Positions 8,529 to 17,127 of a stretch of 64,000 nt of DNA are shown here, in pieces. A model generated the notes under the pieces. The model ran no database searches. It was not told where the DNA came from and saw only the letters and a program-made list of their open reading frames with translations. Where the stretch lies: positions 186,001 through 250,000 of the forward strand of contig JAVJOU010000026.1 of the NCBI GenBank assembly GCA_040216635.1, read 5' to 3'. The position numbers and the translations under genes are program-made. Source of the stretch: UBA1479 sp040216635 (GTDB taxonomy: Bacteria; Pseudomonadota; Alphaproteobacteria; Rhodospirillales; Casp-alpha2). The stretch's first letter is position 1. Every line of letters starts with the position of its first letter.

Positions 8529-9317
8529 ATGAAAATCGCAATTCTTTGCGGCGGCAAAGGAACCCGCATCCGTGGTGTTGCCGACGATCTCCCCAAACCG
8601 ATGATCCCCATCGGACCCTATCCGATTTTGTGGCACATCATGCAAGGCTATGCCGCCGCCGGGCACAAGGATTTCATTCTTTGCCTGGGCCACAAGAGCG
8701 GCGCCATCAAGGATTTCTTCCTCAATTACCGAACACGGGCCGCCGACTTTACGATCGATTTTGAAGCCGATCGCCGTTTGGAATTTCATGGCGCAGAAAA
8801 CGAAATCGATTGGCGCGTGACCATGGCCGAGACCGGCGAAGAAACCTTGACCGGGTCGCGGGTCAAACGCATCGAACGCTACATCGGAAACGACGAGACC
8901 TTCATGCTGACCTACGGCGACGGTGTTGCCGATATCGACATCGGCGCCTTGGTCGATTTCCATAAATCGCACGGCAAGATCATGACCGTCTGCGGCGTAC
9001 GTCCACCCGGCCGGTTCGGCGAAATGGAACATGACGACACGGGCGCCGTGGTCGAATTCAACGAAAAACCCCAGGCCACGGGTGGTCGCATATCTGGCGG
9101 GTTCTTCGTTTGCAATCGGGCCGTGTTCGATTATCTGGCCAACGGCCGGGACGACGAAGTTCTGGAAACCGATCCCATGCGCCGGCTTGCCGCCGACGGC
9201 GAGATGATGATGTATAAGCATGACGGTTTTTGGCAATGCATGGACACGTTCCGCGATTACGCCCTGCTCAATGACCTGTATGAAACAGGAAAAGCCCCCT
9301 GGCTGAGCGGCTCCTGA
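8529..9317 (+). CDS. rfbF: Glucose-1-phosphate cytidylyltransferase
   Basis: This 262-aa nucleotidyltransferase has LCGGKGTR at residues 6-13, DLPKPMIPIG, and the GFWQCMDTFRD signature near the C-terminus that is typical of RfbF/DdhA. It joins CTP and glucose-1-phosphate to form CDP-glucose. An AGAGG ribosome site lies about ten bases before the ATG. CDP-glucose 4,6-dehydratase follows after four bases, which fixes the pathway. It starts a new coupled group after the ulosonic-acid cassette. Confidence 0.93.
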   Translation: MKIAILCGGKGTRIRGVADDLPKPMIPIGPYPILWHIMQGYAAAGHKDFILCLGHKSGAIKDFFLNYRTRAADFTIDFEADRRLEFHGAENEIDWRVTMAETGEETLTGSRVKRIERYIGNDETFMLTYGDGVADIDIGALVDFHKSHGKIMTVCGVRPPGRFGEMEHDDTGAVVEFNEKPQATGGRISGGFFVCNRAVFDYLANGRDDEVLETDPMRRLAADGEMMMYKHDGFWQCMDTFRDYALLNDLYETGKAPWLSGS

Positions 9318-9321
9318 TCTC

Positions 9322-10386
9322 ATGACAGATTATTCTATTTTCAAGGATCGCCGCATTTTGGTCACTGGCTCGACCGGCTTCAAGGGAAGCTGGCTGTGTA
9401 CCTGGCTTGCCGACATGGGTGCGCAGGTCACGGGCTTGGCCCTTCCGCCGGAAGACGACGCGCCGTTGTTCGACCAACTGCATTTGCGCGATCGCATCAA
9501 CCAGCATTTTACGGATATCCGCGATTTCAATGCCCTCTCATCCTTGATCGACACAACACAGCCGGAAATCATTATCCATCTGGCGGCCCAGGCGTTGGTC
9601 CGACGCAGCTATGACGACCCGCTGACTACGTTCCACACGAACGTGACCGGCGGCATCAATCTTTTGGAAGCCGTACGCCGGACGCCATCGGTCCGATCCC
9701 TGGTATTCATCACATCCGACAAGTGTTACCGCAACCTGGAATGGGAACGCGGGTACCACGAAGACGACCTGCTGGGCGGCCCCGACCCCTATTCCGCATC
9801 CAAGGGTGCTGCTGAGCTTATCTTCACCGGCTATCAGGAATCTTTTTTTCAGACACAGCCCGGTCTGATCGCGGCGACGGCACGCGCCGGCAACGTCATC
9901 GGCGGTGGCGACATGTCGACCGACCGCATCGTGCCTGATTGCATCCGCGCACTTCGCAACACCGACCCGGTGATCCTTCGCAACCCCCAGGCGACCCGTC
10001 CGTGGCAACATGTTCTGGAACCGTTGTCCGGCTATCTGGCCTTGGCCGCCCGCCAGATATCGGACGATGAAACGGCCGGCGGCGCCTGGAACTTCGGACC
10101 CGATCCGGAAAATGTCCGCCCCGTGCAGGAGCTGGCGAAAACCGCCGTTGACGTTTGGGGCTCAGGCGAAGTCGTGGTCCAACAAGATCCCAACGCCCCC
10201 CACGAAGCGACCCTTCTGATGCTCGACAGCACCAAGGCGAAAACATACTTGGGTTGGCATCCGCGCTGGAATTTCCGCACCGGCGTGACCAAGACCGTGG
10301 AATGGTATCTGGCGATTGATACCGGTGCCGATCCCGTCGAGATCACCCGCGCCCAAATCGCCGACTATGAGAAGGCAGCGGGATAA
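9322..10386 (+). CDS. rfbG: CDP-glucose 4,6-dehydratase
   Basis: A 354-aa extended SDR with VTGSTGFKGSWL at residues 14-25, HLAAQ near residue 90, FITSDKCYRN near residue 130 and catalytic YSASK near residue 155. The FKGSWL and SDKCY(R)N motifs mark CDP-glucose 4,6-dehydratases. It converts CDP-glucose to CDP-4-keto-6-deoxyglucose using bound NAD. Its stop TAA shares a base with the next ATG. The length matches RfbG/DdhB. The usual next enzyme, the RfbH 3-dehydrase, is absent here. Confidence 0.93.
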   Translation: MTDYSIFKDRRILVTGSTGFKGSWLCTWLADMGAQVTGLALPPEDDAPLFDQLHLRDRINQHFTDIRDFNALSSLIDTTQPEIIIHLAAQALVRRSYDDPLTTFHTNVTGGINLLEAVRRTPSVRSLVFITSDKCYRNLEWERGYHEDDLLGGPDPYSASKGAAELIFTGYQESFFQTQPGLIAATARAGNVIGGGDMSTDRIVPDCIRALRNTDPVILRNPQATRPWQHVLEPLSGYLALAARQISDDETAGGAWNFGPDPENVRPVQELAKTAVDVWGSGEVVVQQDPNAPHEATLLMLDSTKAKTYLGWHPRWNFRTGVTKTVEWYLAIDTGADPVEITRAQIADYEKAAG

Positions 10387-10826
10387 TGGCCGAACCCATC
10401 GACGGCGTGATCGTGACACCCCTTAAGGTGATCAATGATGACCGGGGCGCCGTCATGCACATGCTGCGCGCCGATGCTTCTCATTTCGCCGGGTTCGGGG
10501 AAATCTATTTTTCGGTCGTGAAACCGGGTGCCGTGAAGGCCTGGAAACGGCATCAGGCGATGACCTTGAATTTGTGCTGCGTTGCCGGATCGGCCCGCGT
10601 CGTGATTTACGATACGGCGCAAATGCGCATCATGGAAATCGACCTGGGTCCGCAAAGCGCCGACACCTACCAACTGGTGACCGTGCCGCCAGGGTTATGG
10701 ACAGGCTTCACCTGCACGGGCGATGAACCCGCGACCCTCGCCAATTGTGCCAGCATTCCCCACGATCCGGCGGAGGCCGATGGCCTGCCCGCGGACACAA
10801 ACGAAATTCCTTACGACTGGTTATAA
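10386..10826 (+). CDS. RmlC-like cupin, probable 4-keto-6-deoxysugar epimerase
   Basis: A 146-aa cupin of the dTDP-4-dehydrorhamnose 3,5-epimerase-like group. DDRGAVMHMLR near the N-terminus, EIYFSVVKPGAVKAWKRH in the middle and PPGLWTGFTC later follow the RmlC pattern, in which a His acts as base. It is shorter than classical RmlC (about 185 aa). It sits between CDP-glucose 4,6-dehydratase and an NAD-dependent reductase/epimerase, so its likely substrate is CDP-4-keto-6-deoxyglucose, epimerised at C3 and/or C5. Which carbon is changed cannot be told from sequence. Confidence 0.75.
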   Translation: MAEPIDGVIVTPLKVINDDRGAVMHMLRADASHFAGFGEIYFSVVKPGAVKAWKRHQAMTLNLCCVAGSARVVIYDTAQMRIMEIDLGPQSADTYQLVTVPPGLWTGFTCTGDEPATLANCASIPHDPAEADGLPADTNEIPYDWL

Positions 10827-11785
10827 TGACGGCGGCCATCATCACTGGAACATCAAGTTTCATCGGCGCGCATTTGGCATGTGCCTTCGCACGTGCCGGC
10901 CATGCCGTCACGGCAACCCATAGCCGGCCGCTTGCCGCCTATGACGGCATCCGTGCCGCCCGCCTTTCTTTTGCCGAGCAATCCGCATCCCTTGCCGAAC
11001 TGGACATCACCGATGGTGATGCGGTCCGGCGTCTCGCCGACAAGGTCAAGCCACAGCTGTGGGTTCATCACGCCGGACATGCGGTTGATTATTCCTCGCC
11101 CGATTACGATGCCGAGACTGGCCGCGCGGTGAATGTACAGCCGCTCTCGACGATTTTTTCCGCCATGGCCCGGACCGGGGGCGGCGTGCTGATTACCGGC
11201 TCGTCGGCGGAATATGCATCAAGCGACCAGGCCAATACGGAGGACGACATCGCCGCACCGGAACTGCCGTATGGGGCTTCCAAACTGGCCGAGACAGAAC
11301 ACGCGCGCCTTCTTTCCGCCGAAACCGGCGTGCCGGTTCGAATTGGGCGCCTTTATATTCCGTTCGGGCGTCTGGACCACCCGGCTAAATTACTGGCGCA
11401 GGCCGTGACTGCGTTGAAAGACGGACAGCCCGTCGATCTTTCCCCCTGCAGCCAACAACGCGATTTCGTCGGCGTCGATGACGTATGCCGGGCCTGGATT
11501 GCCATGGCGGCAGATCTGGGCCGGGGCGGATTTGATGTTTTCAATATCTGCTCGGGCGAGGCGACGGAATTGCGCCGATTGCTTTTGGAAATTGCCGGCG
11601 CGCTTGGTGCCGACACGAATCTTTTACGGTTCGGTGAACGGCCCATGCGCCCAGGCGAGCCGCCGGTCTCATACGGCGATAATGCAAAAGCGGGGCGCAT
11701 GCTGAACTGGACGCCCCGGCCTCTCAATCAGGCCATCAGGGAAGATTTATTGGAAGACCCTGCAGCGGAGCCGACCTGCGCATGA
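10826..11785 (+). CDS. NAD-dependent epimerase/dehydratase, probable CDP-4-keto-6-deoxysugar reductase
   Basis: I take the ATG at 10826, sharing a base with the upstream stop (TAATG), giving 319 aa; this puts the Rossmann motif at the N-terminus (ITGTSSFIGAHLA, residues 5-17). GSSAEYAS near residue 130 and YGASKLAE near residue 149 supply the Ser-Tyr-Lys catalytic set of extended SDRs. Following rfbF, rfbG and a cupin epimerase, it is best read as the last step, a C4 keto reduction that yields a CDP-6-deoxyhexose. A 4-epimerase or a 4-reductase for the WbpM product are alternatives. Confidence 0.72.
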   Translation: MTAAIITGTSSFIGAHLACAFARAGHAVTATHSRPLAAYDGIRAARLSFAEQSASLAELDITDGDAVRRLADKVKPQLWVHHAGHAVDYSSPDYDAETGRAVNVQPLSTIFSAMARTGGGVLITGSSAEYASSDQANTEDDIAAPELPYGASKLAETEHARLLSAETGVPVRIGRLYIPFGRLDHPAKLLAQAVTALKDGQPVDLSPCSQQRDFVGVDDVCRAWIAMAADLGRGGFDVFNICSGEATELRRLLLEIAGALGADTNLLRFGERPMRPGEPPVSYGDNAKAGRMLNWTPRPLNQAIREDLLEDPAAEPTCA

Positions 11786-11889
11786 ATGCCGCCCAAACAT
11801 ACCGTCGCAATACCTTTGTGATCGTTCGTTATTTTCTGGGCAGTGTTTTCGCACGGCGCCGACTGAGGAACACCTCTCTCCACCGGTAG
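11782..11889 (+). pseudogene. Possible truncated 5' end of a lost gene at an inversion or insertion edge
   Basis: An ATG at 11782 overlaps the preceding stop as ATGA, exactly as other gene pairs here do. The first residues (MNAAQTYRRNTFVIVRYF) look like the beginning of a glycosyltransferase or similar gene. The frame then runs straight into the 3' end of the opposite-strand gene and stops at 11887-11889. I read this as the leftover start of a plus-strand gene whose remainder was replaced when the minus-strand block arrived. It is only 35 codons, so chance is a real alternative. Confidence 0.3.
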
Positions 11890-13292
11890 TAAGGCGCCAG
11901 GAGATGCGGCACATGCCGCTTTGCGTCGAGAATAATCAACCCGTCTATGACATTTATAGTGTGCAGACCTGTCGGGTACCGGGAATTTAAATCCGGTTCG
12001 ATGCGCGCAATCGGCGTTTCTTTAAATTCATTCGGTGTCAAAGTCTCGATCTGATTTAAGACAATTGCCGCACCATATGTCGTTGAACAATCCTGTGCCG
12101 GCCGAACCATTTGACCTCGCCACAGGAATGGCGTGCCACCGGGGCGGCTTGACGTTATATCGAATTTGATCGGGTTTTGTTTGTGGGGAATCCAAGGCCC
12201 AAAGCAAGAAGACGCATACCATGCGTGCAAGACGGCATTCGGTTCGGAGTCCGATCTTGTGCCGAACAACCAATATCGTTCTTCATGATAAAATATCGTC
12301 CCATCAACCAAAGGAACGCCTTCCAGGCCTTTCAAAGGCCGCCCCCCATTCGGCCATTTCGGTGAATTACTGTCGACGGGATAGGCCGTGGGCGATGCCA
12401 TTTCAGACAGTTCCGGAATGGCGTAACGCTGACCGTTTTCTTCGATCAAGAACGGATAGGACGCGTGGTACGGAAAATCACCAATGATTTCCTCTGCGCC
12501 ATCAATGTTCCTGACAATGCAGCCTCTGCCTTCCTTAAAATCAAATATTTCATACAGCAGAACAATTTTTCCTTGGCCATTCCGCCAGCCAAAGGGATCG
12601 GCACGAAAACAGAACCGTGGGTTAGGTGGCAGCCATTGCACACGGCTCATCAATTCGCCGTTAAATATATTTTCCGGAGTGCCTGATGCTGTCCCAACAT
12701 TCCATTCCTCTACCGCAAAAAGATCAGCCACAATGCGAACGAGATTAGGCAAGGTGGCAGCAACAAGCCGCCATGAAGACGGGGCGTCGCCGCTTGTCAG
12801 TTGGATATCCCGATTGTCGAAATATAAGTTGTTGCCCCGCCTTGAGAGATTTTCGGTGAACCAATCTACGGCCGCTTCCTTAACTCCGGCAATCGAGCGC
12901 CCAATTGTTTTCCGGCTTCTTAGGCGATACAGGCAGACTATCCGAGCGGTTCCGGTCTCTGCCCGCCATTCTACCAGCCGAACCTCGATAAAGGGTTCAT
13001 GCAAGACGAACCCTGACTTGATGCTATCGCATAAGTCGGTGCGGAAATCCGGGCCGTGGCAAAGAAACCAGACAGGAACGCCAAACCTTTCCGCCAAAGC
13101 GATGCCGTCATCACGCTCTGATAAATCGATTAGTAGTTCTAGATCTGCCCGCTGCACATCTATTTTCTGCTCGGCAAGTTCCCTCGACCAAACCAAAACA
13201 TTTCGGCCTGCAGCAGTTATCCTGGCCTGAACCGCGGCCTCCCACTCCGTGGGTTCGGATGATCCGATTAAAAGTGCGATTGACCCGGGCAT
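11829..13292 (-). CDS. Putative sugar-modifying protein with GINT1-like beta-propeller domain
   Basis: The start at 13292 leaves seven bases after the upstream gene and gives 487 aa; a longer reading would run into that gene. The N-terminal part starts PGSIALLIGSSEP and contains LELLIDLSERD, which resembles formyl-transferase-like or simple Rossmann segments. The C-terminal 270 residues repeat short blade-like strands with FCFRADPFGW, YHASYPFLIEENG, YWLFGTRSDS and TPFLWRGQMVRPAQDC. These recall five-bladed propellers and the N-terminal domain of glucosamine inositolphosphorylceramide transferases found in bacterial glycan loci. It is last in a three-gene minus-strand unit. The biochemical role is unknown. 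Confidence 0.5.
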   Translation of the reverse strand: MPGSIALLIGSSEPTEWEAAVQARITAAGRNVLVWSRELAEQKIDVQRADLELLIDLSERDDGIALAERFGVPVWFLCHGPDFRTDLCDSIKSGFVLHEPFIEVRLVEWRAETGTARIVCLYRLRSRKTIGRSIAGVKEAAVDWFTENLSRRGNNLYFDNRDIQLTSGDAPSSWRLVAATLPNLVRIVADLFAVEEWNVGTASGTPENIFNGELMSRVQWLPPNPRFCFRADPFGWRNGQGKIVLLYEIFDFKEGRGCIVRNIDGAEEIIGDFPYHASYPFLIEENGQRYAIPELSEMASPTAYPVDSNSPKWPNGGRPLKGLEGVPLVDGTIFYHEERYWLFGTRSDSEPNAVLHAWYASSCFGPWIPHKQNPIKFDITSSRPGGTPFLWRGQMVRPAQDCSTTYGAAIVLNQIETLTPNEFKETPIARIEPDLNSRYPTGLHTINVIDGLIILDAKRHVPHLLAPYYRWREVFLSRRRAKTLPRK

Positions 13293-13299
13293 CGTCACA

Positions 13300-14157
13300 T
13301 CAGCGAAGATTGGGCGAAGCCGAAACGACTTCGCAATAAAGGCTGTCGATTTGATCTGGATGAATGCCGTCGCCGCGATAAAGGATCGGATCTTTCCATC
13401 TGTCCGCGATCGCCATCTCCGGTCGCTTGGCGCAGCGGCGCTTTTCAATTGCCGTAAGGAGCAAGCCGTAATGCATCAAGGCAATATGCGAAAATGCAGG
13501 GATGCATTGTGTCAGAGCTTCGTAGTTACTTGCATAAATAATCCGAGCAACGGACAGCTTGTGCCAACGGCTTCGCACAAAGGCAATATGACAAAACGTG
13601 TCGTCCGGCCCCATCAATCCCACATGCCCAACGCTCGGCAATTCGGCATGCGCGGTGAAATTTTTCAACGCTTCGCCGGACAGGTGCCCGGCGATATCAG
13701 ACGCCTCGACAAAATCTCCTCGCCGCCATCGCGGTACGTTGGGAATAATCCATTCGGTCGTGTCGATAACCTCAAACCCGACTCGCTTGAAGGCATTGAT
13801 CGTATACGGTTCCGGGGTTTGGTTTGTATAAACCCAATCGCCGTTGCTTAATGCGGCGCCAAGCAGCTGAACACCAAAGCCCTTACCCTGAAGTTCCGGA
13901 AGGACATACCAGCTCGCTATGTTGCAGCCGGTGCGAATTTTTTCCCCATACCGGCGGCGGCACTGCAATTGACAGACAACCCCACTAAGCACGCCATCGA
14001 TGACAAGCATTTGTCCAAACACGTCTCCGTCCCAAGGCCAACAAGGGACAATCGCCTTCTGCCAACTCACGGGATCACGGCTCGGCTCCACTCGGTTCAA
14101 GAATTCGCCGACCGCCGGCAGGTCCTCCGTCCGAAATTCTCTGAACTCGACATTCAT
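13300..14157 (-). CDS. GNAT-family acyltransferase-like protein
   Basis: The ATG at 14157 overlaps the stop of the upstream glycosyltransferase (ATGA), giving 285 aa; a start at 14244 would lie inside that gene. The sequence begins VEFREFRTEDLPAV, a typical first strand and helix of GNAT folds, and SWYVLPELQGKGFGVQLL near residue 85 matches the acetyl-CoA-binding turn (Q/RxxGxG). The rest is less typical. It could add an acyl group to an amino sugar, in keeping with its glycosyltransferase partner. Family confidence is moderate, and the substrate is unknown. Confidence 0.65.
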   Translation of the reverse strand: MNVEFREFRTEDLPAVGEFLNRVEPSRDPVSWQKAIVPCWPWDGDVFGQMLVIDGVLSGVVCQLQCRRRYGEKIRTGCNIASWYVLPELQGKGFGVQLLGAALSNGDWVYTNQTPEPYTINAFKRVGFEVIDTTEWIIPNVPRWRRGDFVEASDIAGHLSGEALKNFTAHAELPSVGHVGLMGPDDTFCHIAFVRSRWHKLSVARIIYASNYEALTQCIPAFSHIALMHYGLLLTAIEKRRCAKRPEMAIADRWKDPILYRGDGIHPDQIDSLYCEVVSASPNLR

Positions 14158-15056
14158 CTGCAATCTGCCCGAAAGACCCGGCGAAGCGCCACCGAGGGCG
14201 CAACGAAAAAACCTTTGACCAATGCAATGCACGCGGAAAGCCATTTGCCTTCCCTCAAGTCAACTCGGCTCATGCTGAAATAACATCTGGCCATGCTTTC
14301 CCGCCCAAGCCTCTTGCCCTTTGCCGTCATTCCAGGCAAACGAAGGCCGTCCTTAAAAAGACAAATGGCCTCTTCCAATCTGATGCGGGCCCATGAATCT
14401 TGTGATGAAATTTGGCCCGAATGCTGGCGGACAAACGTAAGCCTGTCAGGCAGAGCGGCAAACCGAAACAACGGTGCAAGCCGATGCAAGATGCCCAGGT
14501 CCTGCGCATAAACCAGATGTTCCGGATAGCCTCCGACCTCAAGCACCTCTTTCAATCGGAACATCATCGTTACATGCCCCACCGGGTTCGATGAAGCAAG
14601 GAGCTCGAAAATCTGCTCATGGTCACACGGCATCGAGGGAGAAGGCAGATGGCGAATGGTGTTCGATTCGTCCATTTCGAAATTTTGTAAATTCGATCCC
14701 AATAAAACGACGTCGTCATTTTGATCAAGAAAATCAACTTGCTTGGCAATACGGTCCGGCGCGGCAATGTCGTCTGCATCCAGTCTTGCTACATACTCCC
14801 CATGTGCAATCCCTAACCCTTGATTCAAGGCTTGAGTGAGGGTCAATGTTTGTGCGTTTTGAATGCAAACTATCCTTGGGTCATCATATGAATCGATGAC
14901 ATCTTGAGTGCCATCTACGGAGCCGTTGTTTATGATAATAAACTCTAAATTTTCAAACGTTTGCCCAATAATACTGTCTATTGCATCATTTAAATACTTT
15001 TCTCCATTCAAAACAGACATGATCACGCTTACTTTTGGCACTTGTTTTCTACCCAA
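14154..15056 (-). CDS. Family 2 glycosyltransferase
   Basis: This 300-aa GT-A enzyme has VSVIMSVLNGEKYL at the N-terminus, NNGSVDGT near residue 43 and the DxD-type ARLDADD near residue 92. An inverting transfer from a nucleotide sugar onto the growing repeat unit at the cytoplasmic membrane face is expected. The start is uncertain: TTG at 15056 or GTG at 15041, neither with a strong ribosome site. It is the first gene of the inverted three-gene block, and the DNA around its 5' end is visibly richer in A+T than the rest of the locus, which suggests later acquisition. Confidence 0.88.
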   Translation of the reverse strand: MGRKQVPKVSVIMSVLNGEKYLNDAIDSIIGQTFENLEFIIINNGSVDGTQDVIDSYDDPRIVCIQNAQTLTLTQALNQGLGIAHGEYVARLDADDIAAPDRIAKQVDFLDQNDDVVLLGSNLQNFEMDESNTIRHLPSPSMPCDHEQIFELLASSNPVGHVTMMFRLKEVLEVGGYPEHLVYAQDLGILHRLAPLFRFAALPDRLTFVRQHSGQISSQDSWARIRLEEAICLFKDGLRLPGMTAKGKRLGRESMARCYFSMSRVDLREGKWLSACIALVKGFFVAPSVALRRVFRADCR

Positions 15057-15493
15057 TGCTTGGAAAATACACTGTACGAACTACACGACATCTAAAAAAG
15101 CCTCCACCACCGTGCCGATCCGGCGTTGGATTTCCCGCCTTCTAGGGCTTCAAGTGACTGATATTCCCAACGTCCTTCATGAACACCATCGTGGCTTTGA
15201 TGCCCGTGGCGTCACAGAGACCGCCCCTCCTTGCTCTTTACTCCAATAAAACTCGCATTTTGAATGAGCGTCGTCTAGCGTGAGGAGACAACCCTGGTCA
15301 ATGCATTCAACTCGGCATACCAACCGGCAGGCCGCCCGACTTTCGGGCGCCGCATGCGCTCATCCAGCCCAGGATATGAATTGCCCAAAATGGGATTTCT
15401 GCCGCCTCCATATAATTCTTGGTCTCTTCAAATTCGTCATCGCCGCCCCCCAGTGCGGCATTGTGCCGGGCTGTCCGATTCTGAATCCAACAC
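15057..15493. other. Divergent intergenic region with no recognised gene
   Basis: These 437 bases separate the minus-strand block from the resumed plus-strand locus and must carry both promoters. TATAAT lies at 15411-15416, but I see no good -35 at the proper spacing (TTGCCC at 15381 is 24 bases off). Short open frames occur on both strands, including one of 62 codons on the minus strand at 15307-15495 with a hydrophobic stretch. None has a recognised motif or ribosome site. The region may hold decayed gene pieces from rearrangement. Confidence 0.4.
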
Positions 15494-16507
15494 ATGAACC
15501 CTGATCATCTGTCACTTCTTCGTTGTCCCCGTTCTGGCGCCGAACTGGACATCTCAGGCGCCTTGATCGAGAACGGTCGCATCCGTTCGGGGCAACTGGT
15601 GCCGCGTGACGGGGGCGCCTCCTATCCGATCGTCGAATACATTCCGCGCTTCGTATCATCGGAAAATTACGCACAGAATTTTGGGTTCGAATGGAATCTT
15701 CATGCACGGACTCAGTACGATTCTGAATCCGGTCACAATGTCTCAGAAGATCGATTGTACACCTTTACCGGCTGGCCTCGGAACGCGGCAGGCGACATAA
15801 TTCTGGAAGCCGGTTCAGGGTCAGGCCGGTTTACGGAAACCCTTCTACGCACGGATGCGACCATCGTGTCATTTGATTATTCGGACGCGGTCGAAGCCAA
15901 TTACAAATCAAATGGCGGGCATTCCAACTTGCTGCTTGTGCAGGCAGATATCTACAGCATGCCTTTTGAAGAACAAACGTTCGACAGAGTTCTTTGTTAC
16001 GGTGTTTTACAGCACACACCAGACCCCGAAGGGGCCTTTCGCGCCCTCGTGCCCCGCCTTAAGCCGGGCGGCCATCTCGCAACCGATATCTATCTTAAAT
16101 CCCTCACCTATTACTGGCTTAACACGCGCTATTGGGTGCGCCCCCTGACTCGTAACATGGCGCCGGAAAAGCTGTATCGCTGGTGCAAGGCCTATATCGA
16201 TTTCATGTGGCCGGCCGTCGGCATTCTGCGCCGCTTGCCGCTAGGCCAAGCGATTATCTGGCGCTTGCTGATCGCAGACGCCATCGACGACATGCCTAAC
16301 GCGGATGATCAGACATTGAAGGAAATGGCCTATTTGGACACCTTCGACATGCTGTCTCCTGCATTCGATCTACCGCAGACCCCAACAACATTCGAACAAT
16401 GGCATCGCGACTGCGGGTTGGATAATATTAATGTGCGCCTGGGATCCAACGGCGTCGTGGCAACAGCACGCCGCCTCGGCCAGACAGATCAGTTGGTCCG
16501 AGCATGA
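15494..16507 (+). CDS. Class I SAM-dependent methyltransferase with Trm112-like N-terminus
   Basis: This 337-aa protein begins with a Trm112-like region (LLRCPRSGAEL, then GASYPIVEYIPRFV around residues 41-54). A class I methyltransferase core follows with LEAGSGSGRF near residue 98, LVQADIYSMPF, and DRVLCYGVLQHTPDP. The arrangement is frequent in polysaccharide clusters. It would transfer methyl from SAM to a sugar or lipid-linked intermediate. Its stop overlaps the hisH-type start (ATGA), so it is cotranscribed with the amidotransferase genes. The substrate is not known. Confidence 0.82.
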   Translation: MNPDHLSLLRCPRSGAELDISGALIENGRIRSGQLVPRDGGASYPIVEYIPRFVSSENYAQNFGFEWNLHARTQYDSESGHNVSEDRLYTFTGWPRNAAGDIILEAGSGSGRFTETLLRTDATIVSFDYSDAVEANYKSNGGHSNLLLVQADIYSMPFEEQTFDRVLCYGVLQHTPDPEGAFRALVPRLKPGGHLATDIYLKSLTYYWLNTRYWVRPLTRNMAPEKLYRWCKAYIDFMWPAVGILRRLPLGQAIIWRLLIADAIDDMPNADDQTLKEMAYLDTFDMLSPAFDLPQTPTTFEQWHRDCGLDNINVRLGSNGVVATARRLGQTDQLVRA

Positions 16508-17127
16508 TCGCCATCGTCGACATCGGTGTAGGCAACTTGGGCGCCATCAAGAACATGCTGCGCAAGGTCGGCGCGGAGGCACGGATCACCAATGATGCCG
16601 CTGACATTCGCGCCGCCGGCAAGATCATCCTGCCCGGTGTGGGCGCGTTCGACCAAGGCATGGAAGCGCTTGCCGCCAGCGGGCTGACCGGGGTCTTGAA
16701 CGAACAGGCCTTGGACGTAAAAAAACCGGTTCTCGGTATTTGTCTGGGTGCGCAAATGCTGGGTCACAGCAGCGAAGAAGGTAGACGCCCGGGGTTGGGT
16801 TGGATCGATATGAAAGCGGTGCGTTTTCCCAAATCAAAAGGGCTGCGGGTGCCCCATATGGGTTGGAATCAAATCACCCCATTGGACCGGAACGGCAAGT
16901 CACACGACCTGTTCGCCGATGCCGAGGACAATGTTCGCTTCTACTTCGCCCATTCCTTTTATTTAACTTGCAACGATCCGGCAGATGTCATCGCGACCTG
17001 CGATTACGGCGCGTCCTTTGCCGCCGCCGTGGCCCGACATAACATTCAGGGCGTACAATTCCACCCCGAGAAAAGCCATCGTTTTGGCGCTTTGGTACTG
17101 CGCAACTTCGCGAGAGTGCCTGAATGA
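16504..17127 (+). CDS. hisH: HisH-type glutamine amidotransferase for amino-sugar amidation
   Basis: A 207-aa class I glutaminase with IVDIGVGNLG at the N-terminus, nucleophile Cys80 in GICLGAQ, and the His-Glu pair in QFHPEKSH near residue 182. It releases ammonia from glutamine and passes it to a HisF-type partner. It is ATGA-coupled to hisF and next to a WbpG homologue, the arrangement seen in pathways that convert an N-acetyl group to an acetamidino group on sugars such as ManNAc3NAmA. The histidine operon genes hisB, hisA and hisI are not present here, so a histidine role is unlikely. Confidence 0.88.
   Translation: MIAIVDIGVGNLGAIKNMLRKVGAEARITNDAADIRAAGKIILPGVGAFDQGMEALAASGLTGVLNEQALDVKKPVLGICLGAQMLGHSSEEGRRPGLGWIDMKAVRFPKSKGLRVPHMGWNQITPLDRNGKSHDLFADAEDNVRFYFAHSFYLTCNDPADVIATCDYGASFAAAVARHNIQGVQFHPEKSHRFGALVLRNFARVPE

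Noticed and set aside
15181..15495. Transposase remnant in the spacer between the inverted block and the methyltransferase
   Set aside because: Reverse-strand fragments looked suggestive at first, but I could not match any to a transposase and found no terminal inverted repeats.
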